Source: JAIXWP01 sp964428835 (GTDB lineage: Bacteria > Bacteroidota > Bacteroidia > Flavobacteriales_D > Sanyastnellaceae). From it: 64,000 nucleotides of DNA. Each line of letters begins with the position of its first letter. Position 1 is the first letter of the stretch. The position numbers and the translations under genes are program-made. Below, piece after piece: positions 1 through 9,278 of the stretch. Below the pieces are notes generated by a model. It was given only the letters and a program-made list of their open reading frames with translations. It did no database searches and was not told the DNA's origin. Where the stretch lies: assembly GCA_964428835.1 (NCBI GenBank), contig CAYRZQ010000003.1, positions 1 to 64,000 of the forward strand. The letters are read 5' to 3'.

Positions 1-2838
1 TCTGCGCTCGTTGCTTCTGCTCAATCACAAGTAAATGTATCATGTAACGGTGGTAACAATGGTGCTGCATCTGTATCTGTATCAGGTGGTGCAGGTGGAT
101 ATACTTACGACTGGTCTCCAGGTAATCCAACAGGTGAAGGTACTGCATCAATTTCAGGACTTGCCGCGGGGAACTATGTATGTATCGTAACTGATGCGAA
201 TGGATGTTCAGCTTCACAAAGCATTGAGATTAGTGAGCCTTCATTACTCGAAGTATTCGCCTCTGAGCAAATGAATGTTTCTTGCAATGGCGGAAATGAT
301 GGTATTGCTTCAGTGGCAGCAATTGGTGGAACTGGAGATTATGTGTATGATTGGACAGGCGACCCTGCTGGAGATGGATCAGCGATTATCTTTGGTCTTT
401 CTGCTGGAACATACACATGTACCGTAACAGATGCGAATGGATGTAGCTCTTCTGTAAGTATTGATATCACTCAGCCATTAGCAGAGCTCGATGCTGTAAT
501 CGGAACTATAGACGTGACTTGCTTTGAAGGTAGTGATGGTTCTATCTCTGTGGAAGCATTTGGAGGAACCGCACCTTACGCATACAGCTGGTTGAATTTA
601 GGAGCCCACACTGCTGATATTTTAAACTTGGAGGCAGGCATCTACGAATTAGAAATCTTGGATGAAAATGGTTGTAGCATCTTACGGAATGTAGAAATCA
701 ACCAGCCAGCCAATATTACTTCAAGCATGGATGTCACTTCATGTGATAGCTACAGCTTAAATAACGAAACATATACTGAAAGCGGTGTTTATACTCAAAT
801 ACTTCAAACCGCCGCAGGTTGTGATTCTACATTGACTTTGAATCTTACTATTCTTGAGAGCACTTTCTCAAGTATGGATGTGACTGTTTGTGATAGCTAC
901 TCACTCAACGATGAAACATATACTGAGAGTGGAGTTTACACTCAGTTGTTGCAAAACGCAGCGGGTTGTGATTCTACTTTGACATTGAACTTGACAATCC
1001 TCGAGAGTACTTTCTCTAACATGGTTGTAGCGATTTGTGACAGCTATTCACTCAATGGTGAAACTTACACTGAGAGTGGTATTTACACTCAATCATTGCA
1101 AAACGCTGCAGGATGTGACTCTACATTAACATTGAATCTTACTATTCTTGAGAGCACTTTCTCCAGTATGGATGTCACTTCATGTGATAGCTACTCTCTC
1201 AATGGTCAAGAATACAACGAGAGTGGAGTTTACACTCAATTGTTGCAAAACGCCGCAGGATGCGATTCTACTTTGACATTGAATTTGACAATTCTTGAAA
1301 GTACTTTCTCAAGCATGGATATCACAGCATGCAATAGCTACACACTAAACGATGTAACTTATACAAACAGTGGTATCTATACTCAAGTATTGGAAAATGC
1401 AGCAGGCTGTGACTCAACGATTACACTGAACTTAGTAATTGTAGAAGTTGCAGACGAAGTACTCAACATTTCAACTTGCGGAATATATGAGTTGAATGGT
1501 ATCACCTACAATGAAAGCGGAGTTTACGTTCAAGAACTCGAAAACGAGGAAGGTTGTACTTGGACTATAACTTTAAACTTGACTATTCTAGAAAACGACC
1601 GCCAAGTAATGGATGTTGTAGCGTGCAATAGCTATAGTTTAAATGGTGAAACCTACACAGAAAGTGGCACTTACACTCAAGTTCTAGTGAATGATGCTGG
1701 TTGTGAGTATGAGTTACAATTGAATTTGACAGTCATTCAGGTAATGGATGAAGTATTGAACGTGACTACATGCGGTGTCTACTCGCTCAATGATATCACA
1801 TATACTGAAAGTGGTGTGTATGTTCAAGAGCTTGAGAACGAGGCAGGCTGTCAATGGACCATCACTATTAACCTCAACATTGTAGAGAGTGACCGCGAAG
1901 AGATATTCGTAGAAGCCTGTGATAGTTATAGCTTCAATGGCGAGACCTACACAGAGAGCGGAGAATACACTCAATACATCATGAACGAGGGCGGTTGTGA
2001 AGTTGAACTACGTCTGAATTTGACTATTCTTCACAGCACTGTTACCAATATCGATGTAGTAGCATATCAATCTTATGAGTTGGATGGAGTAGTGTACACC
2101 GAGTCTGGTATCTACAATTTCATGTTCGAATCTGCCGCGGGTTGTGACAGCTTGGTTTCATACAACCTTATCATCACTGATCTCCTTGGCGATACTGACG
2201 GAGATGGAGAGTTAAACTGTGAAGAGAGCGCAGCTCTTGGAATGTTGGTAGAAAACATGGATGTTACATCGTGTGGTCCTTATGTATATGATGGCCTTGA
2301 GTTCTTAGAAAGCGGAGCTTATGAACTTCAATACATGAATCAAAACGGTTGTGAAGTAACCATTAATCTGGAGTTAGAAATTGTAAGCCTCAATTTGGAT
2401 ATCGTTAACGATAATGGAACTATCATGTCGATGCACGAAGGAGAGGCGAGCTACCAATGGATTGATTGCGCAACTGAAATGCCGATTGATGGTGCTAATG
2501 CTAACTCGATGGCGCCTGGTGCAAGTGGTGAATACGCTTTACAACTTAGCTTGGGAGAATGCTCAGCAACCTCTGAATGCATTGAAGTAATCGTGCTCAA
2601 CCAAGAGGAAGTAGGCAGCTCTATTTTGGAGATATTCCCTAATCCTTCACAAGGTTTGTTCCGTGTTCAATTGGCTGGAAACACCGATGTTCAGTTCGAA
2701 GTATTCGATGGACAAGGAGCGTTGGTGAAGGCAGGCAGATGGACCAACAATGAGAATATCCTCAATCTGGAAGGACAGGCGAGCGGAGTTTATTTGCTTA
2801 AAATGGGAGAGCAAGTGTTCCGTCTGATTGTTCAATAA
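1..2838 (+). CDS. Repeat-rich T9SS-secreted adhesin (5' end outside window)
   Basis: The frame is open from base 1, so only the C-terminal 945 residues are visible; the ATG at 271 is internal. Three SprB-type repeats (about 75-80 residues, each with DANGC or a similar motif) come first. From about residue 240 there are roughly eleven copies of a 49-residue unit with the pattern CDSYSLNGETYTESGVYTQ then AAGCDSTLTLNL, two Cys per unit. A DTDGDGELNC calcium-loop-like linker lies at residues 731-740. The last 73 residues, beginning near IFPNPSQG, are a type A T9SS C-terminal sorting domain. This is known architecture for Bacteroidota cell-surface adhesins exported through the outer membrane and anchored or released. 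Function as adhesin is inferred from the repeats. Some units are nearly identical at the DNA level, pointing to recent duplication. A strong terminator follows at 2860. Confidence 0.9.
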   Translation, partial: SALVASAQSQVNVSCNGGNNGAASVSVSGGAGGYTYDWSPGNPTGEGTASISGLAAGNYVCIVTDANGCSASQSIEISEPSLLEVFASEQMNVSCNGGNDGIASVAAIGGTGDYVYDWTGDPAGDGSAIIFGLSAGTYTCTVTDANGCSSSVSIDITQPLAELDAVIGTIDVTCFEGSDGSISVEAFGGTAPYAYSWLNLGAHTADILNLEAGIYELEILDENGCSILRNVEINQPANITSSMDVTSCDSYSLNNETYTESGVYTQILQTAAGCDSTLTLNLTILESTFSSMDVTVCDSYSLNDETYTESGVYTQLLQNAAGCDSTLTLNLTILESTFSNMVVAICDSYSLNGETYTESGIYTQSLQNAAGCDSTLTLNLTILESTFSSMDVTSCDSYSLNGQEYNESGVYTQLLQNAAGCDSTLTLNLTILESTFSSMDITACNSYTLNDVTYTNSGIYTQVLENAAGCDSTITLNLVIVEVADEVLNISTCGIYELNGITYNESGVYVQELENEEGCTWTITLNLTILENDRQVMDVVACNSYSLNGETYTESGTYTQVLVNDAGCEYELQLNLTVIQVMDEVLNVTTCGVYSLNDITYTESGVYVQELENEAGCQWTITINLNIVESDREEIFVEACDSYSFNGETYTESGEYTQYIMNEGGCEVELRLNLTILHSTVTNIDVVAYQSYELDGVVYTESGIYNFMFESAAGCDSLVSYNLIITDLLGDTDGDGELNCEESAALGMLVENMDVTSCGPYVYDGLEFLESGAYELQYMNQNGCEVTINLELEIVSLNLDIVNDNGTIMSMHEGEASYQWIDCATEMPIDGANANSMAPGASGEYALQLSLGECSATSECIEVIVLNQEEVGSSILEIFPNPSQGLFRVQLAGNTDVQFEVFDGQGALVKAGRWTNNENILNLEGQASGVYLLKMGEQVFRLIVQ

Positions 2839-2859
2839 GAAAAGAAGGTATAAATTTGA

Positions 2860-2890
2860 GACCGCCCCATGTTCGGGGCGGTCTTTTTTT
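2860..2890 (+). terminator. Rho-independent terminator after the adhesin gene
   Basis: A perfect 9-bp GC-rich stem (GACCGCCCC / GGGGCGGTC) with a 6-nt loop is followed by seven T residues, 22 bases after the adhesin stop codon. It separates the adhesin from the rpsP transcript. Confidence 0.93.
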
Positions 2891-2904
2891 GGCGCGATAA
2901 ATAC

Positions 2905-2934
2905 TTGTGGGATAAATAAATCATCGTATATTTG
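2905..2934 (+). promoter_or_regulatory. Bacteroidota-type promoter for rpsP
   Basis: TTG at 2905-2907, a 19-base spacer and TATATTTG at 2927-2934 match the Bacteroidota sigma factor consensus (-33 TTG, -7 TAnnTTTG). The predicted start of transcription is near 2941, leaving a leader of about 47 bases before the rpsP ATG. Confidence 0.75.
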
Positions 2935-2987
2935 CCGCCCAATTAAATAATTGTTAACCGGGTTTCGTACCCATCAAACAATCTACA

Positions 2988-3542
2988 ATGCCAGTAAAAC
3001 TCAGACTTCAACGTCACGGTAAGAAAGGAAAACCTTTCTTCCACATTGTTGCCGCAGATGCTCGTTCACCACGTGATGGTAAATACATCGAGCGTATCGG
3101 TAGCTACAATCCAAACACTAACCCTGCTACAATCGTCCTCGACAACGAGAAGGCGCTTACATGGCTTCAAAATGGTGCTCAGCCTACTGACACTATGCGT
3201 GCTATGCTTAGCTACCGCGGCGTATTGTATGCTCTTCACCTTCAAAAAGGTGTAGCGAAGGGTGCTTTGACTCAAGAAGAGGCAGACAAGCGTCTTGCTG
3301 CTTGGAGAGAAGCGAAAGAAGCAAAAATTCAAGCAAAGCGCGATTCTTTGGCGAAAGGCAAAGAGGATGCGAAGAGCAAAGCTCTTAAGGCAGAAAAGGC
3401 AGTTAATGAAGCACGTCTTCAGTCACTCGCCGCTGCCGCAGCTCCAGCTCCTGCTGCCGAAGAGGCACCTGTGGCTGCTGCCGAAGCTCCTGCTGCTGAT
3501 GAAGCCCCAGCGGCTGATGCACCAGCTGAAAGCGCTGAATAA
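2988..3542 (+). CDS. rpsP: 30S ribosomal protein S16
   Basis: The N-terminal ~85 residues are classic bS16, opening MPVKLRLQRHGKKGKPFFHIV with RSPRDGKYIERIGSYNP following. The protein binds 16S rRNA and is needed for 30S assembly. At 184 aa it is about twice the length of E. coli S16: after the globular part comes a Lys/Ala-rich helix-like stretch and then an Ala/Pro/Glu-rich acidic tail (about residues 145-184). Extended S16 proteins are familiar in Bacteroidota; the role of the tail is unknown to me. It is followed after 71 bases, including a hairpin, by rimM, the usual neighbour. Confidence 0.97.
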   Translation: MPVKLRLQRHGKKGKPFFHIVAADARSPRDGKYIERIGSYNPNTNPATIVLDNEKALTWLQNGAQPTDTMRAMLSYRGVLYALHLQKGVAKGALTQEEADKRLAAWREAKEAKIQAKRDSLAKGKEDAKSKALKAEKAVNEARLQSLAAAAAPAPAAEEAPVAAAEAPAADEAPAADAPAESAE

Positions 3543-3564
3543 TTCTTCCAGAAAAGATTACTTT

Positions 3565-3598
3565 AAAGAGGCTGCTTCCCAAAGAGGCGGCCTCTTTT
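3565..3598 (+). terminator. Hairpin between rpsP and rimM (attenuator or terminator)
   Basis: An 11-bp stem (AAAGAGGCTGC / GCGGCCTCTTT, one G-U pair) with an 11-nt loop ends in a short T run, only 16 bases before the rimM start. It may partly terminate, so that S16 is made in excess over RimM, or act as a processing or stability element. Confidence 0.6.
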
Positions 3599-3613
3599 CA
3601 TAAATTAACTTCC

Positions 3614-4144
3614 ATGACACCAGATAAAAGCGAACTTCACGAACTAGGATATTTTACCAAGCTGCATGGCTATAAAGGCGAACTCACCGCGTATCTCGAT
3701 ACGGAGGTGCTGCAAGATTATGAAGATGTGGAATCCATTTTTATCGAAGTAAAAGGTCAGTTAATTCCATACTTCGTGGAGTCGTTGTCTTCAAAAACCA
3801 ACAAAACCGTTAAAGTAAAACTTGAAGGTGTCGATACAGAAGATGCTGCCAAATCACTGGTGAAGGCTAAAATTTTTATTCTCAAAGAAGACCTTTCTGA
3901 GACTGATGAAACGCGTCTCGAGCTGCGCTCAATTTTAGGTTATGAAGTGATAGATCACGTGAAAGGGAATATTGGAAGGGTTCATCAAATTCTGGAACTA
4001 GCAGGAAATCCTCAACTGGAAATAGATTTTAATGGTAAAATGATACTACTTCCATTACATGAAGATTTTATTAAAAACATTGACAACAAGAAGAAAAAGA
4101 TAGAAATCGAAGCGCCGGAGGGACTAATTGACTTATTTCTTTAA
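3614..4144 (+). CDS. rimM: Ribosome maturation factor RimM
   Basis: 176 aa, the normal RimM length. The N-terminal half has the RimM beta-barrel signature (LGYFTKLHGYKGELTAYLDT) and the C-terminal half is a PRC-barrel (RSILGYEVID ... GNPQLEIDFNGKMILLPLHEDFI). RimM binds S19 and helps mature the head of the 30S subunit. It follows rpsP in the same direction, as in many bacteria. Its stop codon lies 2 bases from the stop of the convergent septum-formation gene. Confidence 0.95.
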   Translation: MTPDKSELHELGYFTKLHGYKGELTAYLDTEVLQDYEDVESIFIEVKGQLIPYFVESLSSKTNKTVKVKLEGVDTEDAAKSLVKAKIFILKEDLSETDETRLELRSILGYEVIDHVKGNIGRVHQILELAGNPQLEIDFNGKMILLPLHEDFIKNIDNKKKKIEIEAPEGLIDLFL

Positions 4145-4146
4145 GG

Positions 4147-4443
4147 CTATTCGCCTCTTTCTTTAAATACAAATACCTCTTCGTTGTCGCGTTTCATATA
4201 ATAAGTCTCGCGAGCAAACTTCTCCAGTGAAGCGCTATTGTTGCTCAAATCTTCCAAAGCAATTTTAAGCTCTTCATTTTTCTTCTCCAAGTCTCGGACA
4301 TCCTTTTGCAGTCGATAAAGCTCTACACGGCTTTCGATTACATAAAACAAATCGATGTTATTGAAAAAGCAAATCCACAAAAGAAAAATAGTTAGTGAGA
4401 GGGTGTATTTGTTTTTGAAAAAACGTAGGAATTTCCTTTTCAT
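4147..4443 (-). CDS. Septum formation initiator family protein (DivIC/FtsB-like)
   Basis: 98 aa with the standard layout of the family: a short basic N-terminus (MKRKFLRFFKNKY), one membrane helix (about residues 13-35), then a coiled coil rich in Leu, Glu and Lys (residues 40-70) and a conserved-looking end (LEKFARETYYMKRDNEEVFVF). Family members sit in the inner membrane and act in the divisome subcomplex with FtsL and FtsQ/DivIB. It is transcribed alone on the minus strand, back to back with rimM. The exact orthology (FtsB or DivIC) cannot be decided by eye. Confidence 0.85.
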   Translation of the reverse strand: MKRKFLRFFKNKYTLSLTIFLLWICFFNNIDLFYVIESRVELYRLQKDVRDLEKKNEELKIALEDLSNNSASLEKFARETYYMKRDNEEVFVFKERGE

Positions 4444-4596
4444 GATGCCTTTTTCTTGCTTTCAAAGATGATTTGTTTTGAGGAAAAAATGGAAGCACAA
4501 AAGAATGGATTATGAACATTCTAAGGAGAATAAAGCGGGATTTAAAAAATATAAGAACTATTGTGCTCGAAAGGTGTTAAATCACCTCGTGAATCA

Positions 4597-4604
4597 TAGC
4601 TTTG
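4597..4604 (+). promoter_or_regulatory. -7 element TAGCTTTG upstream of mutS2
   Basis: TAGCTTTG fits TAnnTTTG and ends 9 bases before the ATG at 4614. The TTG in its last bases is also the first codon of the longest open frame, which argues that the real start is the ATG and that the mRNA has almost no leader. No clear -33 TTG is seen at normal spacing. Confidence 0.5.
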
Positions 4605-4613
4605 CAAACGATT

Positions 4614-6710
4614 ATGAATCATTTTGATGATCAAACCATAAGGGATTTAGAATTCGACTTTCTGCGCGAAATTCTTTGGGAGTATTGCGTTCAACCGACC
4701 GCGAAGGAACGCATGCGCGATTTGCGTCCGCTATTGGATCATCAATTATTGCGGGTAGAACTTCAAAAGTTGGATGAGTTCACTCGAATGCGCAGGGAAG
4801 CGGTGCCTTTGCCAGCTATCGACTTCGAAGAGCTAAAGCAAGAAATCAAATGGCTTCAGGTAAAAGATAGCGTTCTCAGTGAGGAGAGTTTCGCACGCAT
4901 TCACAAGGCTTCAGCGTTGACCAACGAAATTATAAAAGCCTTTGAAGGGTTGGATCTTGCATTTCCGTCTCTATTTCAACTAATTCAGGAGATAGAACCA
5001 ACCCAAGAGCTCATTCAAGCTATTGAGCAGGTTTTCACAAATAAATGGATTGTAAAAGACGATGCCTCAGATGAATTGAGAACGATACGTTCTTCAATTG
5101 GTTCGGTTCGAAGACAGATAGCCAAAAATTTTGCGAAGGTCATGAAGGATCTCGCTGGTAAAGGTTTTTTGGCGGATACTGGAGAGGCATATATCAATGA
5201 ACGGAAGGTGCTTGCTATTTATAGCACTCACAAACGCAAAGTGAGTGGGGTAGTGGCAGGTAGCAGCAAAACAGGAAGCTTGACGTACATCGAACCCGAA
5301 GTGAATATTCAACTCAACTTTGAGCTGGAATCGCTCTTCGATGACGAAAGAAAGGAGATTAGAAAGATTCTTTTGGCTTTGACCAACTCGATCCGCCATC
5401 GTTTACCCTTGATCACGGCATATCAAAGTCTGCTTACTGAGCTAGATTTTATTCAAGCAAAATGCAGGTTGGCTCTAGATCTCGATGCGCAGTTGCCAGA
5501 AATTTCAGACGAACAAGTTATAGACGTTAAAAAAGCATTTCATCCAGTACTATTCATTAATAACAAACGTCTCGGAAGACCTACATTTCCTCAAAGTCTG
5601 AGAATGGACAAGTTCAGCCGAATGCTCGTTATCAGCGGTCCGAATGCAGGTGGAAAGTCGATAACCATGAAAACCATTGGGTTGTTGCAGGTCATGCTTC
5701 AAAGCGGATTGCTCGTACCCGTGGGAGATAAAAGTGTGATGTCTCTTTTTCATGCAGTACTCACAGATATTGGGGATAATCAAAGTATCGAAAACCAACT
5801 ATCCACATACAGCTATCGCTTAAAGCGAATGCGACATTTTCTCAATGTGGCAAACAGAAAAAGTTTGGTATTACTCGATGAGTTTGGAACAGGCTCAGAT
5901 CCAGATCTCGGCGGTGCTTTGGCTGAAGTATTTTTTGAGGAGTTATACAATAGAAAATCTTTCGGTGTCATCACCACGCATTACAGCAATATAAAGCTAA
6001 AGGCTGCACAGCTTCGCAACGCGATAAATGGATGCATGCTTTTTAATACCGATACGCTCGAACCTACCTATCGCTTCTCCGTTGGTCAACCGGGTTCTTC
6101 ATTCACCTTTGAAGTGGCGGAAATCAATGGTATTCCAAAAGAGATGATCGAGGCGGCCAAGACGAAGCTCAGCGAACAAAAGGTGATGATGGACGAAATT
6201 TTATCTTCCCTACAAGCTGAAAAAACGCGACTTGAAGATCTATCTAAATCCGCAGATGAGGCTGGTAAACTCGCTAGCACTACAATTCAGGATTTTGAAA
6301 AGAAAAAAGAAAAGTTTGAAGAAAGACTCGCGCGTCAGCAAGAGACCATAGAACGCAACAACAAATATCTCAATCATGGTCGTCGCATGGCCCAGTTTAT
6401 TGAGTCGTGGAATCTCAGAGCAAAAAACAAAGAGCTGCTTGATGAGATCAAAAAATACGTGGTGGTGGAAAAGACAAAAATCGACGAAGAGCGCAAGCAA
6501 CGAAGCCTTCAAAAGAAAGTTCAAAAGACTAAAGAAGAGAAGGTGGCAAAGCAGTCTCACCGCGATCGCATCAAAATCGGCTCTCTTGTTCGATTGGAAA
6601 ACACAAAACAAACAGGCAAGGTACTAGAGATGGAAAGCGGCCAAGCTATCGTTGCGTTCGGAGTTTTCAAAACGAAGCTCGATCTCTCAAAATTGGAGTT
6701 TATTCAATAA
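4614..6710 (+). CDS. mutS2: MutS2-family ATPase lacking the Smr nuclease domain
   Basis: About 698 aa from the ATG at 4614; the longer TTG start at 4602 overlaps the -7 element and is disfavoured. A MutS core and clamp region precede the ATPase: Walker A SGPNAGGKS, Walker B/signature LVLLDEFGTGSDPDLGGA, and the TTHYSNIK switch. A long Lys/Glu-rich coiled coil follows, then a KOW-like end (RIKIGSLVRLENTKQTGKVLEMESG). B. subtilis MutS2 is about 785 aa and ends in an Smr domain; none is present here. MutS2 proteins act on branched DNA or on collided ribosomes. Without Smr the protein cannot cleave by that route. The 3' end overlaps the convergent gene by 11 bp. Confidence 0.9.
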   Translation: MNHFDDQTIRDLEFDFLREILWEYCVQPTAKERMRDLRPLLDHQLLRVELQKLDEFTRMRREAVPLPAIDFEELKQEIKWLQVKDSVLSEESFARIHKASALTNEIIKAFEGLDLAFPSLFQLIQEIEPTQELIQAIEQVFTNKWIVKDDASDELRTIRSSIGSVRRQIAKNFAKVMKDLAGKGFLADTGEAYINERKVLAIYSTHKRKVSGVVAGSSKTGSLTYIEPEVNIQLNFELESLFDDERKEIRKILLALTNSIRHRLPLITAYQSLLTELDFIQAKCRLALDLDAQLPEISDEQVIDVKKAFHPVLFINNKRLGRPTFPQSLRMDKFSRMLVISGPNAGGKSITMKTIGLLQVMLQSGLLVPVGDKSVMSLFHAVLTDIGDNQSIENQLSTYSYRLKRMRHFLNVANRKSLVLLDEFGTGSDPDLGGALAEVFFEELYNRKSFGVITTHYSNIKLKAAQLRNAINGCMLFNTDTLEPTYRFSVGQPGSSFTFEVAEINGIPKEMIEAAKTKLSEQKVMMDEILSSLQAEKTRLEDLSKSADEAGKLASTTIQDFEKKKEKFEERLARQQETIERNNKYLNHGRRMAQFIESWNLRAKNKELLDEIKKYVVVEKTKIDEERKQRSLQKKVQKTKEEKVAKQSHRDRIKIGSLVRLENTKQTGKVLEMESGQAIVAFGVFKTKLDLSKLEFIQ

Positions 6711-9252
6711 TCAATTTTTTTCGATCTACTTTTTTATCCGTAATTACTTCAAGAATGTATGCACCTTTCGTGTGCCCTGACAGATCGAGTTCTAGTCGTG
6801 ATGAATTCAATGTGTTATTCCAAATTATCCTGCCAAGTCCATCCAGCACTCGCACGGTTGCTCCACTGACAATTTGTTCAATTTGAACAAGTCCAGTACT
6901 GGGGTTAGGATAAATCAGCAAGCTGTTTTCTATTTCCTCAATGTTGAGGTCAATAATACTCGCTTCGAAACTAATTTCACAACCATTTGCATCAGTAATC
7001 ACGCACTCGTATTGTCCTTGACCGATGTTTACGATTGGATTATCAGTCGTATTGTTTGACCAACTGAAGCTATAAGGTTCCACACCTCCTGATATTACTA
7101 ATTCTATCGAACCGTTTGCGCCATCTTCCGCGTCAGTTATTGTAGAATTTACAATAACCAATGCTTCAGGTGAGGTGATTGAGATGAAATTTGAAACCAC
7201 ACAGCCGTTGTTATCTGTACTGTTGATGAAATAATCTCCAGTCTCAAGAGCAGCAGGGTCGAAGCCTTGCCAGTCGGTTGTGATAGGTTCAGCGCCGCCG
7301 GTAAAAGTAATAGTCGCTGTGCCTGTTTCACCCGCGCATAAAGGCATTGTAGCCTCCGATGACGATTCAAACGGACCTGGTTCGGTGATTTCATACGACA
7401 CTTCAATACTACAATTATCTTGAGAGGTGATTACAGCCGTATAAATTCCGGCGAAGAATATTTGAGGTAGATTTCCGCTTTCAGTATTCCAAATTGCAGT
7501 ATAAGGTTGATTGTTTGCTTCTGCAATGGCTATATTTCCATTTCCAGATTGATAGCAAGAATTATTAATTACTTCAGCAGTAATTTGTGGAATATAACCT
7601 TGCGTTATCACGATGCTCGCTGTGGTTGAGATTCCAAATTCATTTGTAACAACAACGGTGTATTCTCCTTCAGAAAAAATAGTACGCGTCGCTTCTGTGC
7701 TGCCATCTTCCCATAGATAGGTAGTCCATTCACCCGCGTTCAAATGAAGACTATCACAGATGATTGAAGTTTCTTCCAAAACTTCAATAGTGGCAACCAG
7801 TGTTTGTCCTTCAATAAAATCGTATCGCTGCCCGGCTTGGAGATCGTAATGTGTTTCAACGAATCCTCGAGGCCAAGTAATGGTTAGAGAATCGATTTGC
7901 GTAGCTTCTGCAATACCAATAATTTCAGTATGCGCATTCTGACTCAAGAATCCGCCACCTGCTGATGTGAAATATCTTCTTTCAACACCGTCGATCCAAT
8001 AGCGCACAAAACTGCCAATAGCATCGCGATTACTATAAGTGCCTGTAAGATCTACCTTGACCCAATTTCCTCCGATGCCGATATTTTCCCAAAAAATATA
8101 GCTGTTTTGGCTCCCGACAGTAGAGTGGGTAAGATCATAAAAGCCATCATTATTAAAGTCACCTTTTGCATTGCTGTAGGCATTGGTGATGTCTCCTGCA
8201 AAGCCGAGTGCATTATTTTCAGTAAAAAAATCACTTCCATTGTTTTCCATAAATGGATTCTGGTTGTTGCTCCCTTGAGTGGTAACAATATGTACATCTT
8301 GATCGGTATCATTATCGAAATCGATAAATGTACTTCCCCATGACATTCGGTTGAGCTCCAATCCAGCGACATCTGCCTGATTGCTGAATATTCCATTTTC
8401 ATTTACCAAGAGATAATTTCCTACCGCAATATTCGTAACGTAAATATCCCAGTCTCCGTCGTTTTGATAATCGAATACCGAAATGCACATCGCTTCGATT
8501 TGGAGATTAGTTCCTGTGGCCACACTTACGTCGCTGAATGTACCATCTCCATTGTTGTAGTACATTACGCTTTGCTGATTGAGGTCATTGATGACGTATA
8601 AATCAAGCCAACCGTCTTGATTGAAATCCCAAAAAGCAGATTGAAATGAAAGTTGACTGCCATTGGACACACCAGCGGCCGCGCCTACTTCGGTAAACGT
8701 TCCATCGCCGTCGTTATGAAACAGCCAATTCGTAATGCCGCCTCCGAGATTATAGTTACAGATATACAAATCCAAAAACCCGTCCTTATCATAATCTCCC
8801 CAACAGCTTCCATAACTGCGAACACCGCCGAAATTAGGCATTGCAAGATTGGGTGTCACATCTGTCAGAACAGGCCAGCCATCGTTGCGATAAAGCCTAG
8901 TGTTATTACCTACGTTGCGCGCTCTCGTCAACAACAAATCGGCGTCGCCATCATTATCATAATCTGCCCAAGACGCCATGCGCATGTCGAACGTGTTGGG
9001 AATGATTTCTCGACGAATCAAGCTATCTCCAGTGCTTTCATAAAACACAAGGGAATCGCCGGACTGACAATAAGTGATGTCATCAAAGCCATCTTTATTA
9101 AAATCATAAAAAGAAACACCAGCACCGTGAGAAATAGCTCCTACGTTGATTTGAAAAAGTCCATGATCTGAATTTGCATTCACAAATCCTTGTGCATAGA
9201 CACCCAAGGTGAAGAGAGAGCCACCGATTAATCCAATAAGTTTTGTTGTCAT
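6700..9252 (-). CDS. FG-GAP/VCBS and ASPIC/UnbV surface protein, T9SS type A cargo
   Basis: 850 aa with an N-terminal signal peptide (about residues 1-20, ending VYAQ). Seven DxDxDG calcium loops (for example DFNKDGFDD, DYDNDGDAD, DFNQDGWLD) mark an FG-GAP beta-propeller over residues 45-390. An ASPIC/UnbV domain follows (about 394-480; GSFVRYWIDGVERRY, ITWPRGFVE), then Ig/SprB-like units (500-770) with DNNGC and DANGC motifs, and a type A sorting domain (last ~75 residues, YPNPSTGLVQIEQ). It is predicted to be secreted and attached to the surface; the ligand is unknown. It has the same architecture as the protein at 43298-46129. It starts 26 bases after the cca stop and may be cotranscribed with cca. 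Confidence 0.9.
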   Translation of the reverse strand: MTTKLIGLIGGSLFTLGVYAQGFVNANSDHGLFQINVGAISHGAGVSFYDFNKDGFDDITYCQSGDSLVFYESTGDSLIRREIIPNTFDMRMASWADYDNDGDADLLLTRARNVGNNTRLYRNDGWPVLTDVTPNLAMPNFGGVRSYGSCWGDYDKDGFLDLYICNYNLGGGITNWLFHNDGDGTFTEVGAAAGVSNGSQLSFQSAFWDFNQDGWLDLYVINDLNQQSVMYYNNGDGTFSDVSVATGTNLQIEAMCISVFDYQNDGDWDIYVTNIAVGNYLLVNENGIFSNQADVAGLELNRMSWGSTFIDFDNDTDQDVHIVTTQGSNNQNPFMENNGSDFFTENNALGFAGDITNAYSNAKGDFNNDGFYDLTHSTVGSQNSYIFWENIGIGGNWVKVDLTGTYSNRDAIGSFVRYWIDGVERRYFTSAGGGFLSQNAHTEIIGIAEATQIDSLTITWPRGFVETHYDLQAGQRYDFIEGQTLVATIEVLEETSIICDSLHLNAGEWTTYLWEDGSTEATRTIFSEGEYTVVVTNEFGISTTASIVITQGYIPQITAEVINNSCYQSGNGNIAIAEANNQPYTAIWNTESGNLPQIFFAGIYTAVITSQDNCSIEVSYEITEPGPFESSSEATMPLCAGETGTATITFTGGAEPITTDWQGFDPAALETGDYFINSTDNNGCVVSNFISITSPEALVIVNSTITDAEDGANGSIELVISGGVEPYSFSWSNNTTDNPIVNIGQGQYECVITDANGCEISFEASIIDLNIEEIENSLLIYPNPSTGLVQIEQIVSGATVRVLDGLGRIIWNNTLNSSRLELDLSGHTKGAYILEVITDKKVDRKKLIIE

Positions 9253-9278
9253 ATTGCAAAAATAAGCTGAAAATTGGC

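Noticed and set aside
4602..4613. TTG start giving four extra residues on MutS2
   Set aside because: The TTG is the end of a TAGCTTTG promoter element; the ATG at 4614 is a better start.
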